From: an uncultured Clostridium sp.
Lineage (GTDB): Bacteria; Bacillota; Clostridia; Lachnospirales; Lachnospiraceae
Direction of reading: 5' to 3'
Length of the DNA: 64,000 bases
Assembly: GCA_947575275.1 (NCBI GenBank)
Contig: CANPMS010000002.1
Location: 90,478 to 154,477, forward strand
In this document: positions 40,521-50,000 of the stretch, piece after piece
Layout of the letters: every line of letters starts with the position of its first letter
Position numbering within the stretch: the first letter of the stretch is position 1
Notes under the pieces: generated by a model
Told to the model about the DNA's origin: nothing
What the model saw: the letters and a program-made list of their open reading frames with translations, nothing else
The model's database searches: none
Translations under genes and position numbers: made by a program

Positions 40521-43163
40521 CTATTGCTGTATCTGCTCAGAGACCGCCTCGTATGCTTTCTCCAGCGCCGCCGCAACGCCGTTCGGGTTCTTCCCCCCTG
40601 CCTGCGCCATGTTGGGACGACCACCGCCGCCGCCGCCTACCAGCCCCGCAATGGATTTAATCAAGTTGCCTGCATGGGCGCCCTTTTTCTGAGCCGCGTC
40701 AGTGGCAGTGGCCATCAGGTTCACTTTCCCATCCAGCACAGATGCCAGAACAATCACGCCCTCGCCCAGATTCTCCTTCAACTGATCACCGAGATTACGC
40801 AGACCGTTCATATCCACATCGTTTACCTGTGCGGCAAGAACCTGGACACCATTGATCTCACGCACCTGGTTCATCACATCACCCAGGGACTCATTGGCAA
40901 GTCTGCTCTTTAACTTCTCATTCTCAGAGTACAGACTCTTTAACTCTTCCATCATGGATTCAATCTTTGTCTTCAGCTCAGCAGGGCTGGTCTTTGCTGC
41001 TTTTGCGGCAGCGTGGAGTTCCTCCTCGATCTTGTGATAATGGCTCATCAGCCCGTCTCCGGTCAGCGCCTCGATTCTGCGGACCCCTGCCGCAATGCCG
41101 GTCTCTGAGAGAATACGGAACGCATGAATAGAACCGGTGTTAGCAACATGAGTGCCGCCGCAAAGCTCCGTAGAGAAGTCGCCCATCTTAACCACACGAA
41201 CCTTCTCACCATACTTTTCGCCAAACAGCGCCATAGCGCCCGTCTTCTTCGCATCATCAAGACTCATCTCCTGTGTCACAACATTGAGACCTGCACGAAT
41301 CTCCTGATTTACCAGATCCTCCACCTTCTGAATTTCCTCCGGGGTCATTGCAGAAAAGTGGGTGAAATCAAACCTGAGCCGATCCGGAGCCACCAGAGAG
41401 CCTGCCTGCTCCACATGCTCTCCCAATACTGTCCGCAATGCCTTGTGCAGTAAGTGGGTGGCGCTGTGGTTCTTCTCCGTAGAGCGGCGGCCGGATTCCT
41501 CAACTTTAAGGGTAACTGTTTCACCCACAGCCATCATTCCATCCGTCATCATCCCCACATGGCCTACCTTGCCGCCCTGAAGATGAATTGTATCCTCCAC
41601 ACGGAAGCTTCCGTTTGCACCGATAATCACACCCGTATCGCCGGTCTGTCCGCCCATTGTTCCGTAAAATGGTGTTTCTTCAACAAGAATCGTACCATGC
41701 TGACCATCAGCCAGCGCCTCCACCAGCTCTGAATCGTCAGTCAGTACTGTAATCTTTGAATCATGTACAAGCCTGTCATAACCCACGAACGATGTGGTAA
41801 TTTCCACAGGAATCGACTGATAAACCGTAACATCCGCACCCATATAGTTGGTGGTCTTTCTGGCTTTTCTCGCCTTCTCCCGCTGTTCTTTCATGGAGGC
41901 CTTAAATCCCTCCTCATCCACAGTCAGATTCTTCTCCTCAAGAATCTCAAGCGTTAAATCCAGCGGGAACCCGTAAGTATCATAGAGCTTAAAAGCATGA
42001 TCCCCGGAAAGAACCGTCTCGTTCTTTGCCGCCATCTCCGCTTCCATATCAGAAAGGATTGCCAGTCCCTGGTCAATGGTTTTATTGAACTTGTCCTCCT
42101 CCTCATTTAAGACTTTGAGGATCATCGGCTTTTTCTCCTCAAGCTCCGGATATCCGTCCTTTGACAGCTCAATCACTGTCTTTGCCAGTTCCGCCATAAA
42201 CCGCTTATCAATTCCCAAAAGACGTCCGTGGCGCGCGGCGCGGCGCAAAAGACGGCGCAGCACATATCCCCGCCCCTCATTGGAGGGCATAATACCGTCC
42301 GAAATCATAAAGGTACAGGATTTCACATGATCTGCGATGATTCTCAGAGACACGTCCTTTTTTCCGTCTGCAAGATACTTCGTATGCGCCATAGAGCAGA
42401 CCTCATCCAAAAGAGCCTTATTGGTGTCCACAGTAAACAGAGAGTCCACGTCCTGAACCACCACTGCCAGACGCTCAAGTCCCATACCCGTATCAATATT
42501 TTTCTGACTCAGCTCAGTATAATTTCCGTGTCCGTCATTTTCAAACTGGGTGAATACATTATTCCACACCTCAATATAGCGGTCGCACTCACAGCCTACC
42601 GTGCAGCCAGGTCTTTCACAGCCGTACTTCTCGCCGCGGTCATAATAGATCTCCGAACAGGGACCGCAGGGACCTGCACCATGCTCCCAGAAGTTGTCCT
42701 CTTTACCGAAACGAAAAATACGCTCTGCCGGGATTCCAATCTCTTTATTCCAGATGCCAAAAGCTTCATCATCATCCACATATACAGACGGATACAGACG
42801 GTTTGAATCAAGTCCCACTACTTCTGTCAAAAACTCCCAGGACCAGTGAATAGCCTCATCCTTAAAATAATCTCCGAACGAGAAGTTTCCCAGCATCTCA
42901 AAGAAGGTTCCGTGGCGCGCGGTCTTTCCGATATTCTCTATATCACCGGTTCTGATACATTTCTGACAGGTGGCCACACGTCTTCTCGGCGGAATCTCCT
43001 GACCTGTAAAATAAGGCTTTAACGGCGCCATACCGGAATTGATGAGCAACAGGCTGTTGTCATTATGCGGCACCAGCGAAAAGCTCTTCATCACCAAATG
43101 TCCCTTACTCTCAAAGAACTCCAGGAACATTCTTCTCAATTCGTTCACACCATACTTTTTCAC
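40521..43163 (-). CDS. alaS: Alanyl-tRNA synthetase
   Basis: This 880-residue class II synthetase has an N-terminal catalytic domain (LRRMFLEFFESKGH, FFEMLGNFSFGDYFK), a tRNA-recognition domain, and an editing domain with HSATHLLHKALR and CGGTHV zinc ligands. The C-terminal C-Ala domain ends in GGGGGGRPNMAQAGG. The start is GTG at 43163 behind an AGGAA-type site. No T-box leader was seen upstream; instead a 53-residue membrane protein gene lies 18 bases before it. Confidence 0.98.
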   Translation of the reverse strand: MKKYGVNELRRMFLEFFESKGHLVMKSFSLVPHNDNSLLLINSGMAPLKPYFTGQEIPPRRRVATCQKCIRTGDIENIGKTARHGTFFEMLGNFSFGDYFKDEAIHWSWEFLTEVVGLDSNRLYPSVYVDDDEAFGIWNKEIGIPAERIFRFGKEDNFWEHGAGPCGPCSEIYYDRGEKYGCERPGCTVGCECDRYIEVWNNVFTQFENDGHGNYTELSQKNIDTGMGLERLAVVVQDVDSLFTVDTNKALLDEVCSMAHTKYLADGKKDVSLRIIADHVKSCTFMISDGIMPSNEGRGYVLRRLLRRAARHGRLLGIDKRFMAELAKTVIELSKDGYPELEEKKPMILKVLNEEEDKFNKTIDQGLAILSDMEAEMAAKNETVLSGDHAFKLYDTYGFPLDLTLEILEEKNLTVDEEGFKASMKEQREKARKARKTTNYMGADVTVYQSIPVEITTSFVGYDRLVHDSKITVLTDDSELVEALADGQHGTILVEETPFYGTMGGQTGDTGVIIGANGSFRVEDTIHLQGGKVGHVGMMTDGMMAVGETVTLKVEESGRRSTEKNHSATHLLHKALRTVLGEHVEQAGSLVAPDRLRFDFTHFSAMTPEEIQKVEDLVNQEIRAGLNVVTQEMSLDDAKKTGAMALFGEKYGEKVRVVKMGDFSTELCGGTHVANTGSIHAFRILSETGIAAGVRRIEALTGDGLMSHYHKIEEELHAAAKAAKTSPAELKTKIESMMEELKSLYSENEKLKSRLANESLGDVMNQVREINGVQVLAAQVNDVDMNGLRNLGDQLKENLGEGVIVLASVLDGKVNLMATATDAAQKKGAHAGNLIKSIAGLVGGGGGGRPNMAQAGGKNPNGVAAALEKAYEAVSEQIQQ

Positions 43164-43181
43164 TTTCCTACTTCCTCCGTA

Positions 43182-43343
43182 CTAGTCCTCTCGTCTGTCC
43201 GCAGCTTCAGACACCATATTTTTTAACTTTTCCGTTCTGGAATCTCTGAACTTTTTCCCACAAAGAATCCCTGCATATGCAATTACGGCAAAAACAGCCG
43301 CCTTCACCGTATAACCGACAAAACTGATTGCAACAGATGTCAT
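43182..43343 (-). CDS. 53-residue single-pass membrane protein upstream of alaS
   Basis: This short gene encodes a hydrophobic helix (about residues 5-27, ISFVGYTVKAAVFAVIAYAG) followed by a basic and acidic tail (KKFRDSRTEKLKNMVSEAAD). A perfect AGGAGG lies 6 bases before the ATG, and a promoter (TTGATA-N17-TAAGAT) with an upstream terminator frames it, so expression is likely. It is followed by alaS on the same strand. I recognise no family with known function. Confidence 0.75.
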   Translation of the reverse strand: MTSVAISFVGYTVKAAVFAVIAYAGILCGKKFRDSRTEKLKNMVSEAADRRED

Positions 43344-43387
43344 ATATTACCTCCTGTGATTGCGCCATCTTACATTTTCATCCTCAT

Positions 43388-43416
43388 ATCTTACCATAGG
43401 AATCTGCAATTATCAA
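43388..43416 (-). promoter_or_regulatory. Promoter of the small membrane gene and alaS
   Basis: On the minus strand TTGATA (43411-43416), 17 bases, then TAAGAT (43388-43393), directly after a terminator. Confidence 0.7.
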
Positions 43417-43420
43417 GCAT

Positions 43421-43442
43421 AAAAGAGGCGGTTTCCCGCCTC
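43421..43442 (-). terminator. Terminator after the LprI-like gene
   Basis: GAGGCGG (43425-43431) pairs with CCGCCTC (43436-43442) around a tetraloop, and TTTT follows on the minus strand. Confidence 0.85.
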
Positions 43443-43461
43443 CAAACAACTTTTCTGACTG

Positions 43462-43986
43462 TCACTCCTCCTTCGACAACACATCCGAATAAACCTGCAC
43501 CAGCTCATACACACGGGCACGGGCGCTGTCTTTCATAGAACGGTTGTATTCCAGTTCACTCTGCAGACTGCTGTTTTGTCTTCCACAGGCAGCCACTGCC
43601 GTATTTTCCCGAAGCCGGCTCCAATCCTTCTGGTCGGCAAACAGCTGCTCCCGTTCATCAGGGGGGAGCTGGTTTTCAAGCTCATCCAGAAACTTCAAAA
43701 GTTCATTTTCCCATAGTCTTCGCTCAGCCTCCACTGCCGCTTTCATAGAGTTGGTGGTATCCTGTTCCAGGGGACGTTTTTTTGCAAGCAGCTCATCCAG
43801 TTCCTGCAGACGGGTCATGGCCTCAGACCTAGCGCCTTCCGTTTCCATTGTGGAATCTTCCGAAAAAACAGCGCTTTCCTCCGCCATCCCAAGCTCCATT
43901 GCCCCATATTGTCTTATATAATGAGTCATCCCTAACCCTGCCGCAAGTATTACACAGAGGGCAAGCCATATCTCCTTTTGCTTCAT
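43462..43986 (-). CDS. Membrane-anchored LprI-like (DUF1311) protein
   Basis: This 174-residue protein has an N-terminal membrane segment (about 6-22) and an extracellular helical domain. The segment WENELLKFLDELENQL, DEREQLFADQKDW and the C-terminal RARVYELVQVY follow the pattern of the LprI N-terminal (DUF1311) family, named after a mycobacterial lysozyme inhibitor. Function in Firmicutes is unproved. It is monocistronic with a strong terminator downstream. Confidence 0.72.
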   Translation of the reverse strand: MKQKEIWLALCVILAAGLGMTHYIRQYGAMELGMAEESAVFSEDSTMETEGARSEAMTRLQELDELLAKKRPLEQDTTNSMKAAVEAERRLWENELLKFLDELENQLPPDEREQLFADQKDWSRLRENTAVAACGRQNSSLQSELEYNRSMKDSARARVYELVQVYSDVLSKEE

Positions 43987-44091
43987 CCTTCTTCAGTCCT
44001 GTCCTATATCAGTCTATCTCTGTCTACCATAGCATAAACAATACGGAAAGGAAATACAAAACCAAAAGAAGTAAGTAATTGTAAGATTTAC

Positions 44092-44574
44092 TTAATTTTC
44101 CACCCCTTCATCCACCAGCAGATTGTCTCCGTCAGCGGCGGAGGTGGCAAGCTTGTCGCACCTCTCGTTCTGTGGATGGCCTGCATGTCCCTTTACCCAA
44201 ATAAAATTTACCCGGTGGGATACCTTTGCATCAAGAAGCCTTTCCCACAAATCAATATTCTTGACCGGTCCGCTCTTTCCCCGGCTCCAGTTATTTGCCA
44301 CCCAGTTGTCAATCCAGCGCTGATTGAAAGCATCTGTAAGGTATTTGGAATCTGAATACAGATCCACTTCACAGGGACGGTTGAGCGCTTCAAGGGCTGC
44401 AATGGCTGCCATCAGCTCCATCCGATTGTTTGTAGTTTTTCTATAACCGGCTGACAAAACCTTCTCATGAAGCTGCCCCTTGCTGTCTAAAAACTGAAGT
44501 ACGGCGCCGTAGCCGCCGGGTCCATCCGGATTCCCCCTTGCAGAACCATCCGTATAAATCTGCACTTTCGACAT
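44092..44574 (-). CDS. rnhA: Ribonuclease HI
   Basis: This 160-residue enzyme degrades RNA in RNA-DNA hybrids. The active-site residues are Asp9 (YTDG), Glu53 (RMELMAA), Asp75 (YSDSKY) and Asp140 (NERCD), with His130 in KGHAGH. ATG at 44574 with AGGAG 10 bases upstream is the start. It follows the beta-CASP gene by 13 bases. RNase HII is encoded separately near 61.5 kb. Confidence 0.96.
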   Translation of the reverse strand: MSKVQIYTDGSARGNPDGPGGYGAVLQFLDSKGQLHEKVLSAGYRKTTNNRMELMAAIAALEALNRPCEVDLYSDSKYLTDAFNQRWIDNWVANNWSRGKSGPVKNIDLWERLLDAKVSHRVNFIWVKGHAGHPQNERCDKLATSAADGDNLLVDEGVEN

Positions 44575-44587
44575 ATCACGATTTCTC

Positions 44588-46186
44588 CTATCTATCCCAT
44601 TTATCACACAGGGCATTAATCTGGTCTGCAAATTTTGCCAGATCTTTATTGGCTCCGCCCTCATTGTGCTTAATTACTGTAACCAGACGCTCTCCGGCAG
44701 CCAAAAGCCGTGCAAAGACTCCGCTTGTCCGTTTTGCATCTGCCTTTTCACGAATCCGTATCCCATCCGGCATTTTTATCCATACACCTTTTACCAGATC
44801 GAATTCGGCTCCCGAATACGGCGCTGTTGCCGGCACTCCAGTCTGTTCTGTCAAAAGCCCGGCAAATCGGTCGCATACATCATCGCTGCCATGAACAACA
44901 AAAAACTGCCGGGGTTTTTTCCGAAACGCCAGCGCCCACTCCAAAAGTCCTTTTTGATCGGCATGACCGCTGATGTCATGGAGCGTTTCAATATGCGCTT
45001 CTGCCTCAATCGTCTCTCCAAACAGCCGAACCTCCTTTTTGCCATCCACCAGATTCCGGCCAATCGTACCTTCTGCCTGATAGCCTGCAAAAATGACTGT
45101 ACACTCCTTCCGCCACAAATTGTGTTTCAAGTGATGCCGGATACGCCCTGCATCACACATACCGGAAGCAGAAATAATCACCTTCGGTCTGGAATCAAAA
45201 TTAATCGCTCTCGATTCCTCACTGGTGATTGACAGCTTAAGCCCGGGAAAGGAAATGGGATTGATCCCTTGCTCCACCAGCTCTCTCGTCTCCCGGTCAT
45301 AGCAGTCACTCTGGTTCTGCTTGAATACATGGGTTGCCTCCACAGCCAGCGGACTATCCACATAAACTTCAAAGCCGTCATGCCCTTTTATCAGTCGTTC
45401 CGCCTTTATATACCGGAAAAAATACAAAAGCTCCTGAGTACGCCCCACGGCAAACGCCGGCATCACCACATTTCCGCCCCGGTCAAACGTTTCCTGCACA
45501 ATGCGCACCAGCTCCATAATATGGTCTGTCCCCTTTTTGTGCAGCCGATCTCCGTAGGTGGATTCAATCAGCACATAGTCCGCCTCACCCGTATAGATCG
45601 GATCTCGGATTAAAGGCTTGTTTTTGTTGCCAATATCACCGGAGAAAACAATCTTTCGCTCTGTATCATCCTCATTGAGCCAAACCTCAATCGATGCTGA
45701 GCCAAGCAGATGACCCACATCGGTAAAGCGTACAGCCACTTGCTCGTTCACCTGTACCTTTTCTCCATAACGGCAGCCTTCCAGATGCTTCAGCACTCCC
45801 AAGGCATCATCCATCTCATACAGGGGCGGAATTTCCGGTTTCCCGGCACGCCTTGCTTTCCTGTTCTTCCACTCTGCCTCCATCTCCTGAATGTGAGCGC
45901 TGTCCTTTAACATAATATTACAAAGGTCGCAGGTCGCCATCGTGGCAATGACACGACCACGAAAGCCCCTGGCATAAATATAGGGCAGCATGCCCACATG
46001 ATCGATGTGGGCATGGGTGAGAAGCACAAATGAAATCTCCGACCAGGAAGCCGGAGGCTCCACGTTCTCATACAGATTGATCCCCTGCTCCATACCGCAG
46101 TCCACAAGAAATTTTGTATCCCCCGTCTCAACGAAGTGACAGCTTCCTGTCACCTCGTGAGCCGCACCGCTAAATACCAGCCGCAT
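44588..46186 (-). CDS. MBL-fold beta-CASP hydrolase, probable RNA nuclease
   Basis: This 532-residue protein has a metallo-beta-lactamase domain with the HxHxDH motif at 58-63 (THAHIDHVG), a beta-CASP domain, and the late SGHADQ motif. These features mark the YSH1/CPSF-like group of RNA-processing nucleases rather than beta-lactamases. A strong AGGAGG precedes the ATG. The substrate is unknown. It lies between spoIVA and rnhA. Confidence 0.88.
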   Translation of the reverse strand: MRLVFSGAAHEVTGSCHFVETGDTKFLVDCGMEQGINLYENVEPPASWSEISFVLLTHAHIDHVGMLPYIYARGFRGRVIATMATCDLCNIMLKDSAHIQEMEAEWKNRKARRAGKPEIPPLYEMDDALGVLKHLEGCRYGEKVQVNEQVAVRFTDVGHLLGSASIEVWLNEDDTERKIVFSGDIGNKNKPLIRDPIYTGEADYVLIESTYGDRLHKKGTDHIMELVRIVQETFDRGGNVVMPAFAVGRTQELLYFFRYIKAERLIKGHDGFEVYVDSPLAVEATHVFKQNQSDCYDRETRELVEQGINPISFPGLKLSITSEESRAINFDSRPKVIISASGMCDAGRIRHHLKHNLWRKECTVIFAGYQAEGTIGRNLVDGKKEVRLFGETIEAEAHIETLHDISGHADQKGLLEWALAFRKKPRQFFVVHGSDDVCDRFAGLLTEQTGVPATAPYSGAEFDLVKGVWIKMPDGIRIREKADAKRTSGVFARLLAAGERLVTVIKHNEGGANKDLAKFADQINALCDKWDR

Positions 46187-46292
46187 AAATTTCCTCCTGT
46201 TGTTTTCTGTTATTTTCTGTTCTTTTGCTGTGCATATGCCATTTCCTTCTATCGAAACATCACAGAGCGTCCTATGCCGCTTGTGGGTCGCC

Positions 46293-47768
46293 CTAAATAA
46301 TAATACAGATAAGTCCTCCGTTGGAATCGTTGATAATTTTTTGAAGGGCGTCCTGAAGTTTCACCTGACAATCCTCCGTCATCTGGCTTACCTTTGCCTG
46401 GATTCCATCTTCCACAATCTGTTCAATGGATTTTCCAAAAATATTGGTATCCCAAATTCCGTTCTCTTCTTTTCTGGCATTTTCCTTCATGTATGCAATT
46501 AAATCCTCTGCCTGCTGTTCGCTGCCCACAATCGGAGCAATCTCAGTCTGAATCTGAGCTTTAATTAAATTGATGGAGGGCGCCTCTGCGCGCATTTTCA
46601 CTCCGTATTTATTCCCGTGTTTAATGACCATTGGCTCATCCAGCACAATCTCGGAGCGGTCAGGGGTTACCACGCCATAACCTCTCATGCGAACCTGATT
46701 CATGGCATTTAATACTTTGTCATACTCGCTCTTCATAGAGGCAAGATTTCTTAATTTTTGCATCAGCTGATATTCATCCTCAATGGTGATTCCCGCAAAA
46801 TCACTCAGCGTCTGATAATAGTAGCCATCCTCCAGCGCAACCTGAACGGATACACTTCCATTTGACATATCCATCTGATCCACCTTCATGGAGCGAATAA
46901 CCTGGTTTTCTCCGTCAGCGAAATCTGCGGGTATGTCCTTCATATGCCGGATACGGCTCATCAGCTCTCTGACCGTTTTGACCACATGCTCCTTCAGCCA
47001 ATGGGTAGAAGGAAGAATCTCCAACCATTTGGGGATAAAAAAGTCCACCTCAGTAACCGGAAACTCCTTCAACACCTGTTTCAAAATCTGATAGATGTCG
47101 TCACTGCGCAGCTGCTCACAATTAACCGGCATCACTGTCACACCGTAATGTTCCTCCATCTGTTTCGCCATCTCTCTCGTCTCTTCTGAGTAGGGGCGAT
47201 CCGAATTCAACAGTACAATAAACGGCTTTCCAATCGCTTTCAGCTCGTTGATTGCAGTTTCCTCCGGCTTTATGTACGCTTCCCGCTTAAGATCCCCAAA
47301 AGACCCATCGGTAGTGACAACGATTCCTATGGTGGAATGGTCTTTAATCACCTTACGGGTTCCGATTTCCGCCGCCCGGGTAAAAGGTATTTCCTCCTCA
47401 AACCAGGGCGTTTTCACCAGACGCTCCTGTTCATTCTCTACATGACCGCCTGCGCCTTCAACCATAAATCCCACACAATCAATCAGCCTTAGTTTGGCCT
47501 GAATTCCATCACCCAGTTGAATCAGAGCTGCTTCTTTCGGAATAAATTTCGGTTCCGTCGTCATAATCGTCCTGCCTGCCGCGCTCTGGGGAAGCTCATC
47601 CCGCGTCCGCGTCTTCCGGTGCTCATCTTCCATGCCTGGGAGCACCATCTGCTCCATAAAGCGTTTGATGAAGGTGGATTTCCCGGTTCTTACAGGGCCG
47701 ACCACGCCCAGATAGATTTCTCCTCCAGTCCGCGCCTCGATATCCTTGTATACATTATAATTATCCAT
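46293..47768 (-). CDS. spoIVA: Stage IV sporulation protein A
   Basis: This 491-residue ATPase polymerises on the forespore surface to form the spore-coat basement layer. The N-terminal P-loop is GPVRTGKST at residues 24-32, and the conserved C-terminus ends NDSNGGLICIII. Its presence shows the organism belongs to an endospore-forming lineage. A sigma-E-like -10 and a 17-base palindrome lie in the short leader, and AAGGGGG precedes the ATG. Confidence 0.97.
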   Translation of the reverse strand: MDNYNVYKDIEARTGGEIYLGVVGPVRTGKSTFIKRFMEQMVLPGMEDEHRKTRTRDELPQSAAGRTIMTTEPKFIPKEAALIQLGDGIQAKLRLIDCVGFMVEGAGGHVENEQERLVKTPWFEEEIPFTRAAEIGTRKVIKDHSTIGIVVTTDGSFGDLKREAYIKPEETAINELKAIGKPFIVLLNSDRPYSEETREMAKQMEEHYGVTVMPVNCEQLRSDDIYQILKQVLKEFPVTEVDFFIPKWLEILPSTHWLKEHVVKTVRELMSRIRHMKDIPADFADGENQVIRSMKVDQMDMSNGSVSVQVALEDGYYYQTLSDFAGITIEDEYQLMQKLRNLASMKSEYDKVLNAMNQVRMRGYGVVTPDRSEIVLDEPMVIKHGNKYGVKMRAEAPSINLIKAQIQTEIAPIVGSEQQAEDLIAYMKENARKEENGIWDTNIFGKSIEQIVEDGIQAKVSQMTEDCQVKLQDALQKIINDSNGGLICIII

Positions 47769-47784
47769 GAAGATACCCCCTTGC

Positions 47785-47803
47785 TATACTGTTACAGTAT
47801 ATG
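47785..47803 (-). promoter_or_regulatory. Palindrome overlapping a sigma-E-like -10 of spoIVA
   Basis: TATACTGTTACAGTATA at 47785-47801 is a perfect palindrome. On the minus strand CATATACT (47796-47803) matches 7 of 8 positions of the sigma-E -10 consensus CATACANT and overlaps it. A -35 match is weak (ATAAATAAT region). The palindrome could be a regulator site or an mRNA 5' hairpin. Confidence 0.45.
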
Positions 47804-47893
47804 CCAGGGGGATAGGAATTATTTATAATCAATGACTCTATCTTCTCCCTACAATACACAAATGCCTTTTTCACCCGATAGCCGGATATGATT

Positions 47894-49132
47894 TTACTTT
47901 TTTGAAGCCATATACAAATGACGCGGAATTCCGTCAACCATAACAGAGGGGGAGTCACCCTGAATTAAAGGTCTCACATAATCAATAAACTGCTCTGTCA
48001 CGTAGGTCCCGTCTCTGGTGATCCAATCTCTTGGCACCAGTTTCTCCCCGTTGGCAATTTTGTGCACATCATAAATCCCGGTGGCGCACTGGTAGGGATC
48101 ATCGGACACCCGGTCAATGACTACCATCTTACCCGTATCTCCCTCATCTGCTGCCTTTACTGCTGCTCCGCCTACCATAAATGCCTCATTTACATCTACG
48201 CGAGAAGCAAGATGCGCCGCGCTCCTCTGCAAAGTGGAAAACTCCACGGCTCTTGTCTTACATCCTATCTGCTGGTTTATAATATTTGCCAAATAGCTTG
48301 CAGTTCCTGTAAGCTGCTTATGGCCAAAGGCGTCTACATAGTCCACTCCGGTTCCCAATTCACTTACATACCGTCCGTCACTGCTCCGAATTCCCTCTGA
48401 CACTGCAGCCACGACCACATCCTTTTTCTCCAGCAGCCTTTTGACCCTGAGCGTAAACTTTTCAATATCAAATGGAAGCTCCGGCAGATAAATCAAATCC
48501 GGGCCATCGCAGTCCTCACCTTTAGAAAGAGCTGCCGCCCCTGTGAGCCAGCCTGCATTTCTCCCCATGATCTCAATAATCGTCACCAGTTTCTTCTTGT
48601 AGGAAAAGCCAAGACCGTCACGAATTACCTCCTTTGTAGAGGTTGCAATGTACTTTGCCGCACTTCCATAACCGGGAGTATGGTCAGTAAGCGCCAAATC
48701 ATTGTCAATGGTCTTTGGAACACCTACAAACTTCTGCTTCTGCCCGGTCAGAATTGCATAATCAGACAGCTTTTTAATCGTGTCCATAGAATCGTTCCCG
48801 CCGATATAAATAAAACACTCAATATTCAATTTGTTCAGAATTTCAAAAATCTTCACATAAATTTCCTGATTTTCATGAATATCCGGAAGCTTATAACGAC
48901 ATGTCCCGAGAAACGCCGACGGTGTACGCTTTAAAATCTCCACATCAAGATCACTTTTAATATGTCTCGATAAATCTACATACTGCTCATCCAGAAGCCC
49001 CTGAATTCCGTACATCATGCCATAGACCTTTTTTGCCCCACGGTCTATTGCCGTCCGGTATACTCCTGCCAGGCTGGAGTTAATAACCGCTGTCGGTCCT
49101 CCTGACTGCCCTGCAATCACGTTCCCCCTCAT
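47894..49132 (-). CDS. pfp: Phosphofructokinase, predicted pyrophosphate-dependent
   Basis: This 412-residue enzyme phosphorylates fructose-6-phosphate. The N-terminal GQSGGPTAVINSS and the GVPKTIDNDL motif are typical. Asp114 in GGNDS replaces the glycine of ATP enzymes, and Lys140 in PKTIDND is the residue associated with PPi use; both point to a PPi-dependent enzyme. Length also fits the long PPi-type clade rather than the 320-residue ATP form. The phosphoryl donor is an inference from these residues. Confidence 0.88.
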   Translation of the reverse strand: MRGNVIAGQSGGPTAVINSSLAGVYRTAIDRGAKKVYGMMYGIQGLLDEQYVDLSRHIKSDLDVEILKRTPSAFLGTCRYKLPDIHENQEIYVKIFEILNKLNIECFIYIGGNDSMDTIKKLSDYAILTGQKQKFVGVPKTIDNDLALTDHTPGYGSAAKYIATSTKEVIRDGLGFSYKKKLVTIIEIMGRNAGWLTGAAALSKGEDCDGPDLIYLPELPFDIEKFTLRVKRLLEKKDVVVAAVSEGIRSSDGRYVSELGTGVDYVDAFGHKQLTGTASYLANIINQQIGCKTRAVEFSTLQRSAAHLASRVDVNEAFMVGGAAVKAADEGDTGKMVVIDRVSDDPYQCATGIYDVHKIANGEKLVPRDWITRDGTYVTEQFIDYVRPLIQGDSPSVMVDGIPRHLYMASKK

Positions 49133-49212
49133 GAAAAACCTCCTTGTATATTTTCTGATTTTCCTTCATACGCAGCCCTTCTGCTGCATTTATGTTTAGA
49201 AATATCTTATCA

Positions 49213-49247
49213 TAAAAAAGAGGGGAAAGTCCAGGACTTTTCCCTCT
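49213..49247 (-). terminator. Terminator of the liv operon
   Basis: AGAGGGGAAAGT (49219-49230) and its partner (to 49247) form a long stem with one mismatch, followed on the minus strand by six T. Confidence 0.85.
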
Positions 49248-49276
49248 GATTGTCAGAATTATAAAATTGCGGATGG

Positions 49277-49987
49277 TTACTCACTTAAATACGCTTTTTT
49301 CACAGAATCATCATTCATCAGCTTATCTGCATCACCGCTGAGAACGATAACTCCTGTCTCCAGAACGTACGCGCGGTTTGCGATAGAAAGCGCCTTCTTT
49401 GCATTCTGCTCAACAAGAAGCACCGTAGTGCCATCCCCGTTAATTTTCTGAATAATATCAAAAATCTCGTTCACATAAATGGGTGAAAGTCCCATTGACG
49501 GCTCATCCAGAACAAGCAGCTTTGGATGGGACATAAGCGCGCGCCCCATGGCAAGCATCTGCTGCTCACCGCCGGACAGCGTACCTGCCAGCTGATTCTT
49601 GCGCTCCTCAAGACGGGGAAAACGACTGTAAATCATCTTCAGGTTCTCCTCCATCTCACTTTTGTCTTTTCTTGTATAAGCGCCCAGCTTTAAATTCTGA
49701 AGCACCGTCATCTGGGAAAACACACGGCGTCCCTCCGGAACATGGGCAATACCCATACCCACCAATTTGTAGCCGGGCACATGGGTAATATCCCTGTTCT
49801 CATAGACAATCGTACCCGCCTTTGATGGAATGAGACCCGTAATTGTCTGCAGCGTTGTGGTTTTTCCTGCACCATTTGCGCCGATTAAAGCAATAATCTC
49901 TCCCTGGTTCACATCAAAAGAAATATCTTTGATCGCCTGGATCACACCATAATATACCTGCAAATTCTTTACTTCCAGCACTGCCAT
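49277..49987 (-). CDS. livF: Branched-chain amino acid ABC transporter ATP-binding protein LivF
   Basis: This 236-residue ABC ATPase has Walker A GANGAGKTT, signature LSGGEQQM and Walker B LLVLDEPS. It powers uptake together with LivG. ATG at 49987 follows AGGAGGG; a longer frame upstream overlaps livG and has no better site. It is the last gene of livHMGF. Confidence 0.95.
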   Translation of the reverse strand: MAVLEVKNLQVYYGVIQAIKDISFDVNQGEIIALIGANGAGKTTTLQTITGLIPSKAGTIVYENRDITHVPGYKLVGMGIAHVPEGRRVFSQMTVLQNLKLGAYTRKDKSEMEENLKMIYSRFPRLEERKNQLAGTLSGGEQQMLAMGRALMSHPKLLVLDEPSMGLSPIYVNEIFDIIQKINGDGTTVLLVEQNAKKALSIANRAYVLETGVIVLSGDADKLMNDDSVKKAYLSE

Positions 49988-50000
49988 AAGCCCTACCCTC

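Noticed and set aside
43164..43460. T-box riboswitch upstream of alaS
   Set aside because: The interval is filled by a small coding gene, promoter and terminator; no T-box sequence or specifier loop was recognised.
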